Origin: Lunularia cruciata
Taxonomy: Eukaryota > Streptophyta > Marchantiopsida > Lunulariales > Lunulariaceae
Direction: 5' to 3'
Length of the DNA: 64,000 nucleotides
Assembly (NCBI GenBank): GCA_948567375.1
Contig: OX419757.1
Span: 22,630,001 to 22,694,000, forward strand
Numbering within the stretch: the stretch's first letter is position 1; each line of letters opens with the position of its first letter. Positions 45,652 through 58,079 of this stretch are shown in pieces. The position numbers and the translations under genes were made by a program. The notes under the pieces were generated by a model. It made no database searches and was not told where the DNA came from. It saw only the letters and a program-made list of their open reading frames with translations.

Positions 45652-45990
45652 AAAGCAAACACATGGATGAACTTGCAAAAAATCTCCTCAAATCTTACCT
45701 TTTCCTCTTTGGTAACATTTGGACCATACTTGAGGGTAGATAATTTACTCTTTATCTCCTCAAGTGTCAATATTGATTTATCAAGGTCCTTCAAAACCTC
45801 CACTTTAGGTACAAAATCCATGGCACACAAGAGATGCACATCTAAATCAGATTCAAATTCATCTTCCTCTGTGAGAGTTTGTTCTACCATGCTTGTATAC
45901 ACACCTAAAGCTCCTTTTTTTGAACCTAACCCATTCTTCAAAAGCAAATGAATTAGTGTGCACAAAACCACCAACAAGAGAGCCATTCAA
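45652..45990 (-). pseudogene. Inverted partial copy of the G pol spacer (right arm)
   Basis: Minus-strand frame 45986-45627 carries KKGALGVYTS, EEDEFESDLDVHLLCAMDF, KVEVLKDLDKSILTLEEIK and the same ending KFIHVFAF. The inner 92 bases (45652-45743) are an exact reverse complement of 45331-45422; outward of that the arms differ. Both arms stop at the same base, leaving a 229-bp spacer. Confidence 0.85.
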
Positions 45991-47800
45991 AGTACAAAGA
46001 TCCTTAACTTGTTGAATGTAGCAAAAAATAGATACAATTGGCCAACCCTAAAATTAATTTTCTATATTATCAAACAACACTCTACCTATGGTTGTTGCTT
46101 ACTTCTTGCACCACCACAATAAATGTCCAATGGAGATTGCACTTAGATTATCTTTACTAAAGATACATCTGGTGATGTAGTCAAAGTGAAACCTTAGCTT
46201 TAATTACTACTTGTCTTTGTGGCAATTGTACATTCCTATAGAGGATTAATCCACCACTTCTTCTCTTGTACAACCTTGTAGAGGATTAATGACGCACTTG
46301 AACAAGTGCACTTGAAGTTGACTTTCCCATACATCTTGTGGAATGTTAGGATCCTATAATGTATCTTCATCCCATACTTCTCTTGTATGCTTTCCTGCAA
46401 AGGATGTTTCACATCCTCAAAATTTGGCATTTTGGCTCTACAATTTTAAGGTTGGCATGAGTTTATTTTTTGTGATTGTGAATTTCCTTTGTCCATTTCT
46501 ATAGTGCACCTTCTTGGTAACATTACTCTTTTATGTGATGTGTTTCTACCCCATAGGTTAGATAAGTGACAATAAAATACTATGGATGATATTTTCCTTT
46601 GTATCTATCCACTTTTATATCTTTGTGTATAGACTTGTTTCTTATCAAATTACTACAATTTGGCTGCTGTGGGTTGTTATATAATTTCCCTTATTTAAAA
46701 AAATAAGAAAAATCAGAAAAAAATACAAGAATTTAATCTTAAAATATAATTATAATAAAAATTAGAATGTATTCTAGAGAAGAGGACAAAATTTCAGCAA
46801 CCCAAACTTGTTTGAAGTCAAGAATAAAACAAGACTCATCAATCAAGCCAATATTTTACTAAATAGATACAGTAAAAGGTGATAAGAGCAGTGAAGTAGC
46901 AAAAGCAACCTCAAAGTTGCTTGTGCAATATATAGAATTTGCATATAAAAACAACAAAAGTAACCTTGAAGGAGTTCACAAAAGGAATATTCAAGCAATC
47001 TTAAGGGAATTAGCCAAAAAAAAATAGGCTTGCTTATATAAATCATGGATATCAACAAATCTCATACTAATATATAGGAGGAGACTTTAATAGCAATCCA
47101 AGAAGAGACCTTCAATTGGATTATTAACCTCATCTTGAAATTGGATCAAGAACAAAACATAAAAGAGCTAAGTAATTGAAGATGGATATTAAGTATTAAG
47201 AGTATTTTCTTTCGGTCAAACATCTAAGAAATAGAAAGCAACTTTTGAGAAATTTGCAAGAAGGCTTGCCTAGCCAAGATTTATGTGGAAAAATTACACC
47301 AAATACAGTGGGGTAAGAGTTCAAAAGGATGTAGACAGTAAAAGTCTCTTCTATTGAATTGTACAATATCTTTTTACCTAGCATTTACACTCTATTCAAC
47401 ATAAAGCGATGCAAAATCCCTAATTTTTAGTATATATTAAAATATTAATCATATATTTAATTATTAATTACTCAAATAAAATGGATTCAATCAATAAATT
47501 TGCTCTTACAGCTGAAGATTTTGTTGATTAATTGGAGACATCCATTACAATGATTAACAAGAGAGAGATATTTAAACATTGTAATGGCTATATTCTCACA
47601 CCGTGTTATAAGACTTATTATTTCTGATGCACTGCAGAAAGAATTCAATTTCATATGCTGTGAATTTCATGGAATTATTATGTTCTCTGAATATCCAATG
47701 ATATTGCATTAAAAGTAAATTCAAAAAAATCTACTGTATGATAATAAGAGCACCATTTATCAAATTGAATGTTAATGGACGAAATTGTTTTAAAGCTTAG
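45991..47800. other. AT-rich sequence without recognised genes
   Basis: Strongly AT-rich from about 46680 to 47500, no accepted ORF. TAGAGGATTAAT occurs twice near 46238 and 46276. Possibly decayed element sequence. Confidence 0.4.
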
Positions 47801-50800
47801 ATAAGATCTCACCCTCACGGCTACAGGTATGTCTTTTTAAAAGGTGAAATGCTAGCAAATTCATTCTAACTGCTTTGCTATAAGTAAAATATATGTTTAT
47901 ACTGTCTGGGAGTTTTGTGAGGATTCCTGGACTTTCCTACGGATTCTTCATGATTATTTTATATCATGTGCTTGAGGTAGATTCCACATGCTTCATGTAC
48001 GATGTAAGAAACATGGAGAGTTTCATATCACACATCCATTTATGCGGGTACCTTTTTGTCAGTCTGAAAGTGATTATTCCATGAAATGTTAGGTTATTGA
48101 ACAAAACTCATATCCCGGCACGAGGCATTCGCTGGGCACTGCTGTACCGGAATTTCAAATTTCCTATTTCATCTCCGTTCGTTAATCCCATATGGACAGA
48201 ACTAAACCCATATACTGTAGTATGAGTGCTCTTCTTCCAGTTTAGAATGGCCGGACGTAAACTCGTAACTTCTAGATTTAACTACCAAATTAAGCAAAGC
48301 ATGTTATGATTACTAATCAAGCTTTATCATTGACAGGATATTAGCTCCGACCAGGGTACACGCGACGCTCATTTTAATCACGACGTGTATTCACACAGAA
48401 TCCGGGCAGTAGTAATGGTAGTAATCCGGACAGAAACTCTACCGGGGTGTCAATCCTGTAGGGCCATCACGACGAGTTTGAGGTCTCGGAAGGGAAGAAA
48501 CCGGCACAGGAAGTTCCGATCCAGATAAAAACTCTTCGATTTCAAAACGGGAAGGGGAAAAAAGCGACCACATAGAACACGTGAAAATGAAGAAACCCCG
48601 TACAAGGAGGAGACAAACAAGATAGAATGGGGCTAGGTCCTACTAGAGTCGAAGTAAAAGACTTAATCGCGAAACTAAAAGACTTAATAGCGGAGTATGA
48701 TTAATAATGACAGTTCATCAAAGTAGATCACTCTGACGGACGATCGAGTAACAACAAGCTGACTAGACATGACCTTGTTGCCATTTATAGCTGACAGCTA
48801 ATTTTTTGGTATCCATAAACAGCCCACGACAACGCCTGGATCCATTTCCCAAAATCGCGCACGGCACTCGTTCAAAGCTTATTATAATCAATATACGGAA
48901 CCGAGGTGTATCTAGATATTATAATCAATATACGGAACCGAGATGTATCTAGAATATTTCTATACCGACACAATTGGGGTTGTACGGCTTGATTTGATGG
49001 GGTCTTCGTATCCTTGTTATCTTGTGCGGTCGCCTTTTCCGTTACATATCAACAGATAAATTTTTCCATTGACTAAACATGACCACTATTATTGTTCATG
49101 ACGTTCCTCATATTAAAAGTATCTGAGAGAGGGCGACCGTGTAGAAAACACGAAGGATGGGAAGAAGTATTAAAAGTATCTGTCCCATGTGTTTGACATG
49201 ATATGCCTTTTGAGTCACCAAGTCGAACGCCGACGCACATAGGATTAACAAAAGAATTAGGAAGTGTTTACCCAGTTGAAGGTACTATATTTTAAAGTCA
49301 ATATACTTATCTCGAGTTACAATAACTAGACAGGAGGATTGGAAGTCCCTTTTATTTACCATGACCTTTTTCTCCCGTTGTGTCAAGTATCTACGGTATA
49401 AAGACCGTTACTCACACGATTTGTCTAATCCAACCAGTAAACGATGTCTAGTGTGATACTGCGAGTGAATTTTAGTTACTACAATATTAACTGCTATTAG
49501 GGCAATGCAACATAGCCCTAATAGGGCAAGGCCCCTCTTCTTTGGTAAGAGGTGACGGCTGTGCAAACACTACCCACCTGTCCAAGCCTTGCAAATATCG
49601 CGGATTAGATGTGACATACTCATCCCACTCTTTTATCCTTCTTTTAATTCATCTCAAGTAACCGTTAGCAATCCCGCAGCAGATTTATAACTGCTCTTCC
49701 CTTCTGTTGGGCGATTAGCGCTAAATACTTTAAACTTCTAGACAAGATGACCGGCCTGTCCACCAATTCTACAAGGAAAAGAAATGCGTTGGTAGAAAGC
49801 ACAAACTTCGTTAGTTGATTTGATCGATTTAGAAACGAATCGATTTTAGACACCACATAGTGCACATATTCCACCACTTAAGAAGAAGAGTTTAGGAACG
49901 GATCGATTGAGAAATCGTCTGGCGGCGCCGCCTTTTCATTCTAAATTTCTACTATACACAATTGGTTCCACAGTCGCGAAGTTGCAAATCGAATAGACAA
50001 TAGCCCCACCAGTTGTAGGATCGATCGAGTCCTTTGAATCGAAGGAGGACCGACGAAGCAGCGTACCTCGGTAGAGGTGAGGGGCCACCAGCCATCAAAC
50101 TTAACACGGACGTCCTTCAACAACCCTGCTCGCCAATGGTGCACCTGACACTGTGAATCTGATCACTGACTGTCTGTCTAAGACTGTATAGCGGGAGACT
50201 ACGGGCATAGGTACTCAGCAGAAGTCGGCTGCAGTATCATCTGGTATACCTCCTTCACAATACTATTCACTCCTAGTATATGGGATTTCGTATGGTTGTC
50301 GTGCTGCAGCAGTTTGGAGTACCGCACTCTGAGCGTATGAAAAAACAATTTTGCTTTCCGGTTACCAATTTGTCATAGGTTGAAACTCATCTCCTAGATT
50401 GTCGCAAGCCTGAAACCATTTGTCGTGTGAATCGCATCAATTTCTTTCAGCCTGAAATTCATCTAGACTGGCGCACGCATATGGAGATACCTAGATATAT
50501 ACGAGTTTAATCAAATGGACGTGGTTCAAGAGATTGGACTGCCACATGCTCGATCGCGTCTGCAGTACGAAGGCCTCTCGAAAAGCCACATCCATTAGTT
50601 ACACAACCTAGGTAATAGATCGCAGCGTACCTTACAGCTACAGCTCTGGCCGATCTTAGTACGGGTCGGCTAGAGTGGGCGATTCGCGCTTCTACTGACT
50701 GCGTAAACAAGCTGCATGCTACGAGGCGTACATGATTAGAACTGACACCGTACAACATATTGATTTACTCAAAGGGGGATGTGAAAAGCATGACGCATTA

Positions 50801-51823
50801 GTTGGTCTAGGTTCTCAAAAGACCGGATCTAATTGTTGGGGCTTTGAACTGATGTTCGGGTTACATTCTTCCGAGGTTGAATACTTAGTCGCATCGGAGG
50901 CGCGTAACAGAACTTGTTCCTCTATTTAAGGCAGAAATTGCTGAGTACCTAGTCAGCACCAGGACGGGCTTCGCCAGCCAAAATAAACTGGTGTGCGCCG
51001 GAATCTGAACACCCTTCGGTGTACAGAATTAGGCTCAAAGTATTCACCGTACCACTGCCTATCCAGCTTGCGGCCCTTGCCTTGACAAGGTGTCCCGTGT
51101 TTCGTTTACACCTGAAGCCAAGACAACTTTCTGCTCTGAAATTTTGATTATCGCTAATTGGAACTTCGGCAGATCAGAGTGTCAATCCGCGAAATCCATA
51201 TCTACGAATAGGTACTAAAAGTTGCTCCAGTGTGATGGAGAATTTGGCCGTTCGATCAAAGTAGAAAAACACCCCCAACAAGTGCGTTCCACTTAGACTA
51301 ATGACGAAGAAGCGGCTTGGGGACACAATGGACGACTTAAGAATCGATACTGTCGCTCGCGCTCAACGAAGAATTTTACTCAGAACAGAGAGAACTCACT
51401 CGGTAGACGTTCAAGGTAAAATCTAGGTATATGATCTTTCTCCGGTTCTGGGGGAAAAAAGTGTATCCTCAAATATAATACTACAGCACAGTTTGCGACC
51501 ACTGACAAAGCACTTCCGTGCTGCACAAAGAATTTCCTTCAAAACTTTCCTACCATGAGGCGGCACATAGTGCAGATTGGAAGTTGCGCTCTATCTCTAT
51601 CAACCATCGGCTGTTTCTTTCTCAGAAGAAAGAGGTGACAAGTTGAACATGCTGCATAGGGGAGCCACTGAAGGCCGCCCCCTCCGACCTCTCCTCCAGA
51701 AATGCTACCTTCTTTATCGTTTTTGGAACGGATGCCGTGGAGCAGTGGAGGCGATACAACAGCTTGTATTAACAACAAATTGTAGTCAAGTTCTTCACAT
51801 GCTCGTCACCTTCTCCACGAGAC
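47800..51823. other. Non-repetitive intergenic sequence downstream of GH17
   Basis: Base composition changes here: CpG-containing words are frequent and no similarity to the gypsy elements was seen. No ORF above 83 codons is convincing. It probably holds the 3' flank of the GH17 gene and intergenic DNA. Transcription from it cannot be judged from sequence alone. Confidence 0.45.
48880..48953 (+). repeat. 37-bp tandem duplication
   Basis: Two adjacent units, 48880-48916 and 48917-48953, both starting TATTATAATCAATATACGG and ending TGTATCTAGA, with one mismatch (G/A). Confidence 0.95.
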
Positions 51824-54351
51824 TTAAGCCACTAGCACGTACAGTGCGAGCGCAAATGCCATGACGTAGATAATTGATATCCCAGGAGCAATCAAAATTC
51901 CCGAACCCGAGTCGTTCTTGAGATTCCCATTGATAGTGTCACTGCAACCAACCGACGCAACGTCAAGACAGTAAATTACAAGCAATTAACTGGAAGCTAA
52001 TTGATAGCGCGAGAAGTACAAAAGTGTGGAGCGCACTCACTTGGTGAAGAATACGCAAGGTCCATAACCTGCGACACAGAAAACATACAAGGCGGTGGTC
52101 AGTTCCATGCCTGTTTACTGTGCAGTTTGCTTGCGCAACCTACATTATGGCGGAGGGACGGTATTAGAACTTCAAATCGCCCAATGTAAGATATACAAAT
52201 TCGTACTGCGCAAATCAAGTTGTAGGTCGGTTCCCTCACTTGGATCAAGGTTCGTGAGCATCCCAACTCCTTTAAATCCACAAGTAGTGGCATCGTCCCC
52301 CTCGCTTTGGTAGTAAGCGTTCATAGCGAAGGAGGCATGGGACTGAACCGTATCAGGATTCCAGCAGACTCCACCTGGTTGAATAGCTGTGCAGTTGGCC
52401 CCTCCTTGCCCACAAGCATAATCGAGAGCTTGCTGTAGCATGGATTCAGGTGCGCCATTCTTGGCAATACACCAAGTTTGGTTGGTGGAATTACCCACAA
52501 ATGAGCGTCCAGTCCCAGTTAAATCGATGCTATACACGGGAGTCAGGTTAGCATGAAACAAGCCCCAATTGCGCTCAGAGGTGGGGCCTGTTCTTGTCTC
52601 TTCATTGAAGAGCTCGTAAATGTAAGCACTAGATACGGTGTTCTGCCTACCGGGAGTTCCAGTCCTGTTGTATATCCGCCTCGCCAAATTCCCGTTGTAC
52701 TTGGCGGCGTTCACGATAGATGGACCAGCCTCTTCAGGATCCCCAGCAGATGGCCACCCAGTCTCGCTCACCACAATGCTCAGCTGAGAGAAATTTAGAG
52801 CTCTCATGGCCGAATAGCCAGCATCAAGCAGAGTATCATATAAACTGGGATATCTCAACTGAGTATGCGAATCACGGACACCACTATTGGGCTCGAAGAG
52901 CGTGTAAGGAAGTGATATTACCTTGGAATTCGCCTGGTACGAATAGTAAGGGTACAAATTGAGCATCAGGTAAGAACCTGTAACTTGCAGAAAGTTCAGC
53001 ATAGGCAGTATCATGGGCAAGTAGGTACGGTTGAAAACACCTTGCGATGGAGGAAACGAACTCTCCAAAACACCAATGCTGTGCGGGGTCGTAACCTTTA
53101 TGGTAGTATCGAGCCCAAGAATGACAAGGGCAGAGTGAATGTATCTCATGGTAGGAACCAGAATGGAAGAAAGGTTTCCGCGAGTAAGAACCTCACTTCC
53201 CACGGCAATAGCACTGATGTTGACCCACGGGATATAAGGAAGGACGTTTGATCGGACCCAGTTATCGGCAGTCACATTGGACTGTCCGATGACACCAAGT
53301 TCTTCGTTCGTCACACCCACAACCAGTTCTATCGTAGTATTTGAAAACGCCTTCATCACCTGCGGATTCGTATCGAATATTCTTACATGAGAAATTCCAT
53401 TAGCTCTTATGAGCTGCACCGCTTCCTCGGGAGTCGGGGAACCTTCCCCGCCCACTCCATACACCACTCCAACGAATGCACCATCTGTTGTCCAAGAATG
53501 TGCGGAGTTAAAAAACTGCATATAAACTCTTTTAACGGACCTGGTCAATAGCTACGAGCATACTTCATCCTGGGAGTGATACTTCGACCTGAAGAACATA
53601 CACGAGAAGTAGAGGACTCACAACCTAGGAGGTACAGAGCAGACCGACAGGGAAACGAATATTGAAATTTACGTGGACTTGGAACATCTCCACATGCATT
53701 AGATTTCACCTTCTGTCAGAGTGTAAGCAAGCTCCAGTTCCTCGGACAAAAGAAGTTCGACTTCCCTATCAGCAAAAGGAAATTCCCAAAAAACCAGAAC
53801 CAGGGTGACCACAATGTAGACTTAAAAACCGCAATGCAAACTGTATCACTGACTGCGATAAGTTCGAAGTTCCTGCGGGAAATATAGAGACCGGAGAAGT
53901 CCATACTCTAAACTAGCAAAGCGAATCGACGGACCTAGCAAGCACAAATTTAAATTGCCAGCTACCCTAGCAGAGCACATGTCTCCACAGAGGGTAATTT
54001 CGAATCTTGAAGACCCTTGACAGCCCAGCTAGGCAAATTTTAATGTCTCATTCTCGGAGAATCTATGCACGGAAGGGCAGCTAACAAAACAAAGTTCGTA
54101 TCATCATACTAGGGGACTGGAGGAAAACGCGCGAGAAGTGCATCAGTCAAGTATAATCCGCTGCTGTCAACCTTCCTCTAGGGCAGGAAGGCCATGATTC
54201 AACAACACAGTCAGGAGTTCTCGTTACTTCAACAACTTCAATAACCCAAGTATCTCCCTCTTTCACTACCTGCATGAGCTGCCAATAGAGACGCGAAAAT
54301 AATAATAATGCTCACTGTCCGTGACCCCTGCTCCTTGGGAAGCATCTTCAT
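51824..54351 (-). CDS. GPI-anchored glucan endo-1,3-beta-glucosidase (GH17 + X8/CBM43)
   Basis: Hydrolyses internal beta-1,3-glucan (callose) links; the GPI signal predicts the outer plasma membrane or wall. Proposed exons on the minus strand: 54351-54270, 53484-52240, 52068-52041 and 51941-51824, giving 490 residues with GT...AG introns of 785, 171 and 99 nt. Residues 1-27 are a signal peptide (run of four Ile). GH17: FVGVVYG near 31; acid/base Glu125 in VGSEVL (many homologues have VGNEVL); nucleophile Glu268 in SETGWPSAGD. X8 is ~365-450 with six Cys; the sixth, in YGPCVFF, is on the 28-nt exon. After DSGSG a hydrophobic C-terminus fits a GPI signal. VGSEVL recalls the Arabidopsis E13 2/3 group (from memory). 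No stop or shift disrupts it. The start was chosen because it alone gave a phase-matched signal exon. Confidence 0.9.
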
Positions 54352-54754
54352 AATCTTCACTCCCGTGGAGTGTTTCGAAGCGTCGACTATTCAGACTTTC
54401 CAATCCCTCAGCTCGACGACAATCGGAGCACCACCATGCTCTTGCCTGCGAGTGACGCTGAATCTCTTAGTCAATTGTATCACGTTTTTCTTCTCGCCCG
54501 AACAGAGTAGTCGCTTCACTTAGCGCATAACAACTGGCCCGACACTCCGAGAACGGAATAATCAACGATGTTAAGGTGCGAATAGCAAAACAGAGGAGAC
54601 GCCTGGAATGGAAGTTACGTTGCAGGAGACAAGAGCCGCAGCCACAGCGAGGAGAGAGAGTCCGAGAGAGTTAGGGGGAACGATTTTGTGGGAGTTGTAA
54701 AGAGTTGCATTGCAGTAAGTGTACCTGGTACGACAGTCGCAGAGACGGTTTCAT

Positions 54755-54785
54755 AATTATGAATATTTATTTATTTTGGAAATTA
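54755..54785 (-). promoter_or_regulatory. Candidate TATA region upstream of GH17
   Basis: Minus strand reads CCAAAATAAATAAATATT about 400 bases before the proposed ATG. A CT-rich tract (54640-54680) between them is typical of a plant 5' leader. The actual start site is unknown. Confidence 0.25.
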
Positions 54786-54959
54786 TTTTGCCGGTTGTGG
54801 TAAATGTAAGACATTGTTACAGTAGTGAGTACTGGTGGGGCCCCACTTTCCCGTTCAAGTACAAGAGCACTGCAGTACTTGACGTAGTTAGTGCTTTCGT
54901 TGTGACCGCGTCGGTACTTGTCGACGAGCCATCCAAAAACCATAGGGTCTTACAAAATT

Positions 54960-57160
54960 AGCTAAATCTATCTAAAAGAAAAGTTTTACAATCTGCAATT
55001 TCGATACTACTTGAATGCCTTAACAAAATTTGTTAATATTTACTTCATTTACTTAAAGATTTACTTGATTTTACACTCCGAATGATGAAAGTCTAAGAAA
55101 ACTGTATTATAATCCATGATGGAGTTTCTAAAAATATAAATGACCGTTTTCCACCTAACTCTTGTTTTATTTGCTACTTTTATATGGCAAAAGGAGCTCC
55201 GGAGCAGCCAAAGCACGTTACTAGTGTATATTGAACTATGTTAAACATGCTCGGATATGGATTTTCAACTCAATTTTGCATCTAGTTTTGGCCCATGAAT
55301 TCTACAATATAAACAACAATTGTTTTTGTTCAATGGACTCATAGTAAGCATCGCATGGTAATTATATCAAAATTCTATCATAAAAAGTAAATCCCTCTTA
55401 TGGATGGAACATTAGATGAAAGCAAGGAGGTTGGAATTTTTAAGTGAAAATATCTAGAATCCTTTGTAAGATACTTAAACTACAATCCTACAATATTTTC
55501 AGATGAGAAATCAAACAATGATTAGAAGATAGTTGACTTACTAAATTATAATAAACTAAGTTCTAAATACACATACCACCTTGTAGAGAAACAATACTTT
55601 GCACATCTACCAATATTTATACCTAAATTTTTCTTGCAAATCATGGCTCCTTTCTAAGATTTCTGTCAATTAATAATTTTATTTAATTTTAATCACAATT
55701 TTCTTATCTTTTATACGTGAAGTGATAAATAAAAAAAATTATAGCTGATCATTTATAACAAGTTTGCATGTTTCCAAATTCCTTACTTTGCTAATAAATT
55801 GATTGATCAATAGCTAATAATTTATCCATAGTGACTTACTAGATGGAATTTTGAATGATCTTTTACGATTAAGAAAATTATTTAAAGGCAATAAATATCA
55901 ATTAAATTTATTTATTTTATTTTTAAATGATAAAATGTAAATTATGATAAAAGTATATTTTTATCCAAGCATCTCTAGTTTCTATTATATATAATAGATC
56001 AAACTTGTCTTTGGAATTGTTTTATTATCATCAACATAAAACCAAATATCAAAAAAATTACCAATTTTTAATGATCTTTAAGTCAAGTCACTATCTGATA
56101 TACACAAACAACATATTTAATATACACAAACAAACATATCACTTCTATGTAATTGAAAATCACTATGATCATGACCAAACCAAAATGACTTGACACAATG
56201 TCATTCAAATTTGTAATATTATGGGAAGAATTGATCGACCACAATGAGATGAGTTGGATATGATAAAAAAAATGAAGTAAAGGCATCACAATGATAATAA
56301 TATTTTCTTTTATTCAACCTCTTAGATGAAGTCATTCCTAGAAGAGGTAGTCTCACACTTATTCGCTAGTATGATGGTTGTTAGGATATGAACATCAAGA
56401 AGTGAGTCATGACATGCTTCTTTTATGCTTATTTTTAGATGAGGAATAAATATTATAGAGCAAATTACTTACACTTTGTGGTAACCCACTCTGTGCTTCC
56501 TAACATTAATTCCTATAATTTTCTCTTCTTTTCTGCAACTAGGTGACTATTTAGGTTAGATTCACATTAGCAATTAGGATTTAGGACTTATACCATGATC
56601 CCCCAAGAGATATTCTAAAACATGCAATCAAGGGAGTGAAGCCACCTCACCCCACAAGAGAGATGATGGTCACGACCATGATAACGATGATGGTCATGGG
56701 ACCATGATAACACAACCACTGTCACGATCACAAGTATAGGATGCAATGTTAGCATTTGGTTGTCATTCTTCAATAGTTTGACTTCACTCAAGCAATTGTT
56801 GCCACATTAGAGAAAGAACTAATTTTGGTTGCCATCAATCCTTGTGCCATTTCACACATGTGGGAATATTGACATTTTACCACTAATGAGTGAAAAAAAT
56901 TGCAATGGGCCAATTGAATAATATAAACATCTTGCCTTGGCGAGAATGTAAGTTTTTAGTCAATTGAATTTGTGCCACTTCCAAATTCACAAGGTAATTC
57001 ACTAAGGCACACTAGGTGATCTTGAGATATAGAGTCTTGAGTTGTGAAATTTAACATGAGAAGCTATGTGACTAGGTGTAGAAGGCAACTAAGAGAGTTT
57101 AATTCTGAAGCACTAGGCAATGCATTATCACCCAAGAAGAAGAAAATGTCAACCATAATT
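54960..57160. other. AT-rich intergenic sequence, no gene seen
   Basis: About 2.2 kb, very AT-rich at 55550-56300. Short frames at 56005-56193 and 56083-56289 overlap on opposite strands and lack coding character. GATGATGGTCA-type words recur at 56660-56705. Confidence 0.45.
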
Positions 57161-57171
57161 GCACTACATAA

Positions 57172-57230
57172 TTTGGGAGTGGAGAAATGAGCACACTATA
57201 CTTTGGGGGTGGAGAAATGAGCACACAATC
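57172..57230 (+). repeat. 30-bp tandem duplication
   Basis: TTTGGGAGTGGAGAAATGAG at 57172 and TTTGGGGGTGGAGAAATGAG at 57202, each followed by CACAC. Two units with few mismatches. Confidence 0.85.
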
Positions 57231-57301
57231 GTCATGTGGAGTACCTCAACTCCAAGAATTTGTGGTTTTTGCTTTGGATTTAGGATATCACTTATCTCCC
57301 A

Positions 57302-57670
57302 ATGGTGTTGGAGATAAAGGAGAAGAAGAACCAAAAATTCACCAACTTGCATAATAATGTGTTTGCTTGGATGGAGGAGTATTGGCAAAAGGTTATTGTG
57401 TCAAACTCTATGCTTGGAGCAATGTACCTTGATCAAGAGTGGCCTCAGCCAACAAAGGAGATGATGAGTAAGTTTGAGGCCTTGTTCAAATATGCAAAGA
57501 GAAGGAATGGCTAGAAGGTAAAAAAGTATAATAATCCTACCCATCACACAATGCTCATGAAGATCTTCAAATCAACAAGGACAACTTACATTAACAATGG
57601 GTAGGTCATCTTCTTCCAATTGTTGCATGAAGGGAAACCCATGGATTGGGCAAAGATGTTTTATCATTGC
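57302..57670 (+). pseudogene. Diverged relic of the LTR-encoded protein
   Basis: The frame reads through KRRNG, stop, KVKKYNNP, then STRTTYINNG, stop, VIFFQLLHEGKPMDWAKMF. This lines up with KNGYKVESYKDP, ERTTYVMKHQ and VFFHKLFAGEPINWARCF in the E protein, with clear divergence. It is cut at 57671 where the F LTR begins. It shows a second, older family carrying the same domain. Two in-frame stops; not functional. Confidence 0.65.
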
Positions 57671-58042
57671 TGTGGTACCCATATTTTTTTTTCTTATTTT
57701 TAAAGAAGAAGTGAGTTGGTAAAGCCAAAGGAGTGCTAAATGTGGAAGAAACATGAGGAACTGTGTGTTTGGCATAAGTCAAAAAAGTTGACCTCGGGTC
57801 AAAGTCCGAAGGACTCGGGTTGGATAGAATGAAATATGGAGAAGAGTACTTCATATTGGGTAGTGCAACCTGATCCAAAGATCCTATAACAAACTTCTTT
57901 CGGGTCCACCAATCAAGAAAGTATGCGGGAAGAAAGTGACTACCTCAAGACCAAGATGTTCTTGAAATTGATAGGAAACAAATTCACTAAATTGGTGAGT
58001 AACACGTAGAAGCAACTGAAGAATGACCAATTAGCAAAGGCC

Positions 58043-58050
58043 TATAAAAT
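58043..58050 (+). promoter_or_regulatory. TATA-like box 1 of the F LTR
   Basis: CCTATAAAATTGAGATTT, matching S (8339) and E (25280) in place and sequence, ahead of the LTR ORF relic. Confidence 0.45.
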
Positions 58051-58079
58051 TGAGATTTCAGAAAGAAAGTGCTACAATG

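Noticed and set aside
49495-49526. Short inverted repeat CTATTAGGGC/GCCCTAATAG
   Set aside because: Only 10-bp arms without terminator or element context; likely chance.
50500-51000. Possible tRNA or structured RNA in the GH17 downstream flank
   Set aside because: No cloverleaf with the conserved GGTTCRA box could be found by eye.
52553-53251. Plus-strand frames of 80-88 codons opposite the GH17 exon
   Set aside because: Antisense shadows of a strongly conserved coding exon.
54569-54712. Alternative signal-peptide-like exon on the minus strand
   Set aside because: It would give a hydrophobic leader but its splice phase does not join the GH17 exon in frame; the exon at 54351-54270 does.
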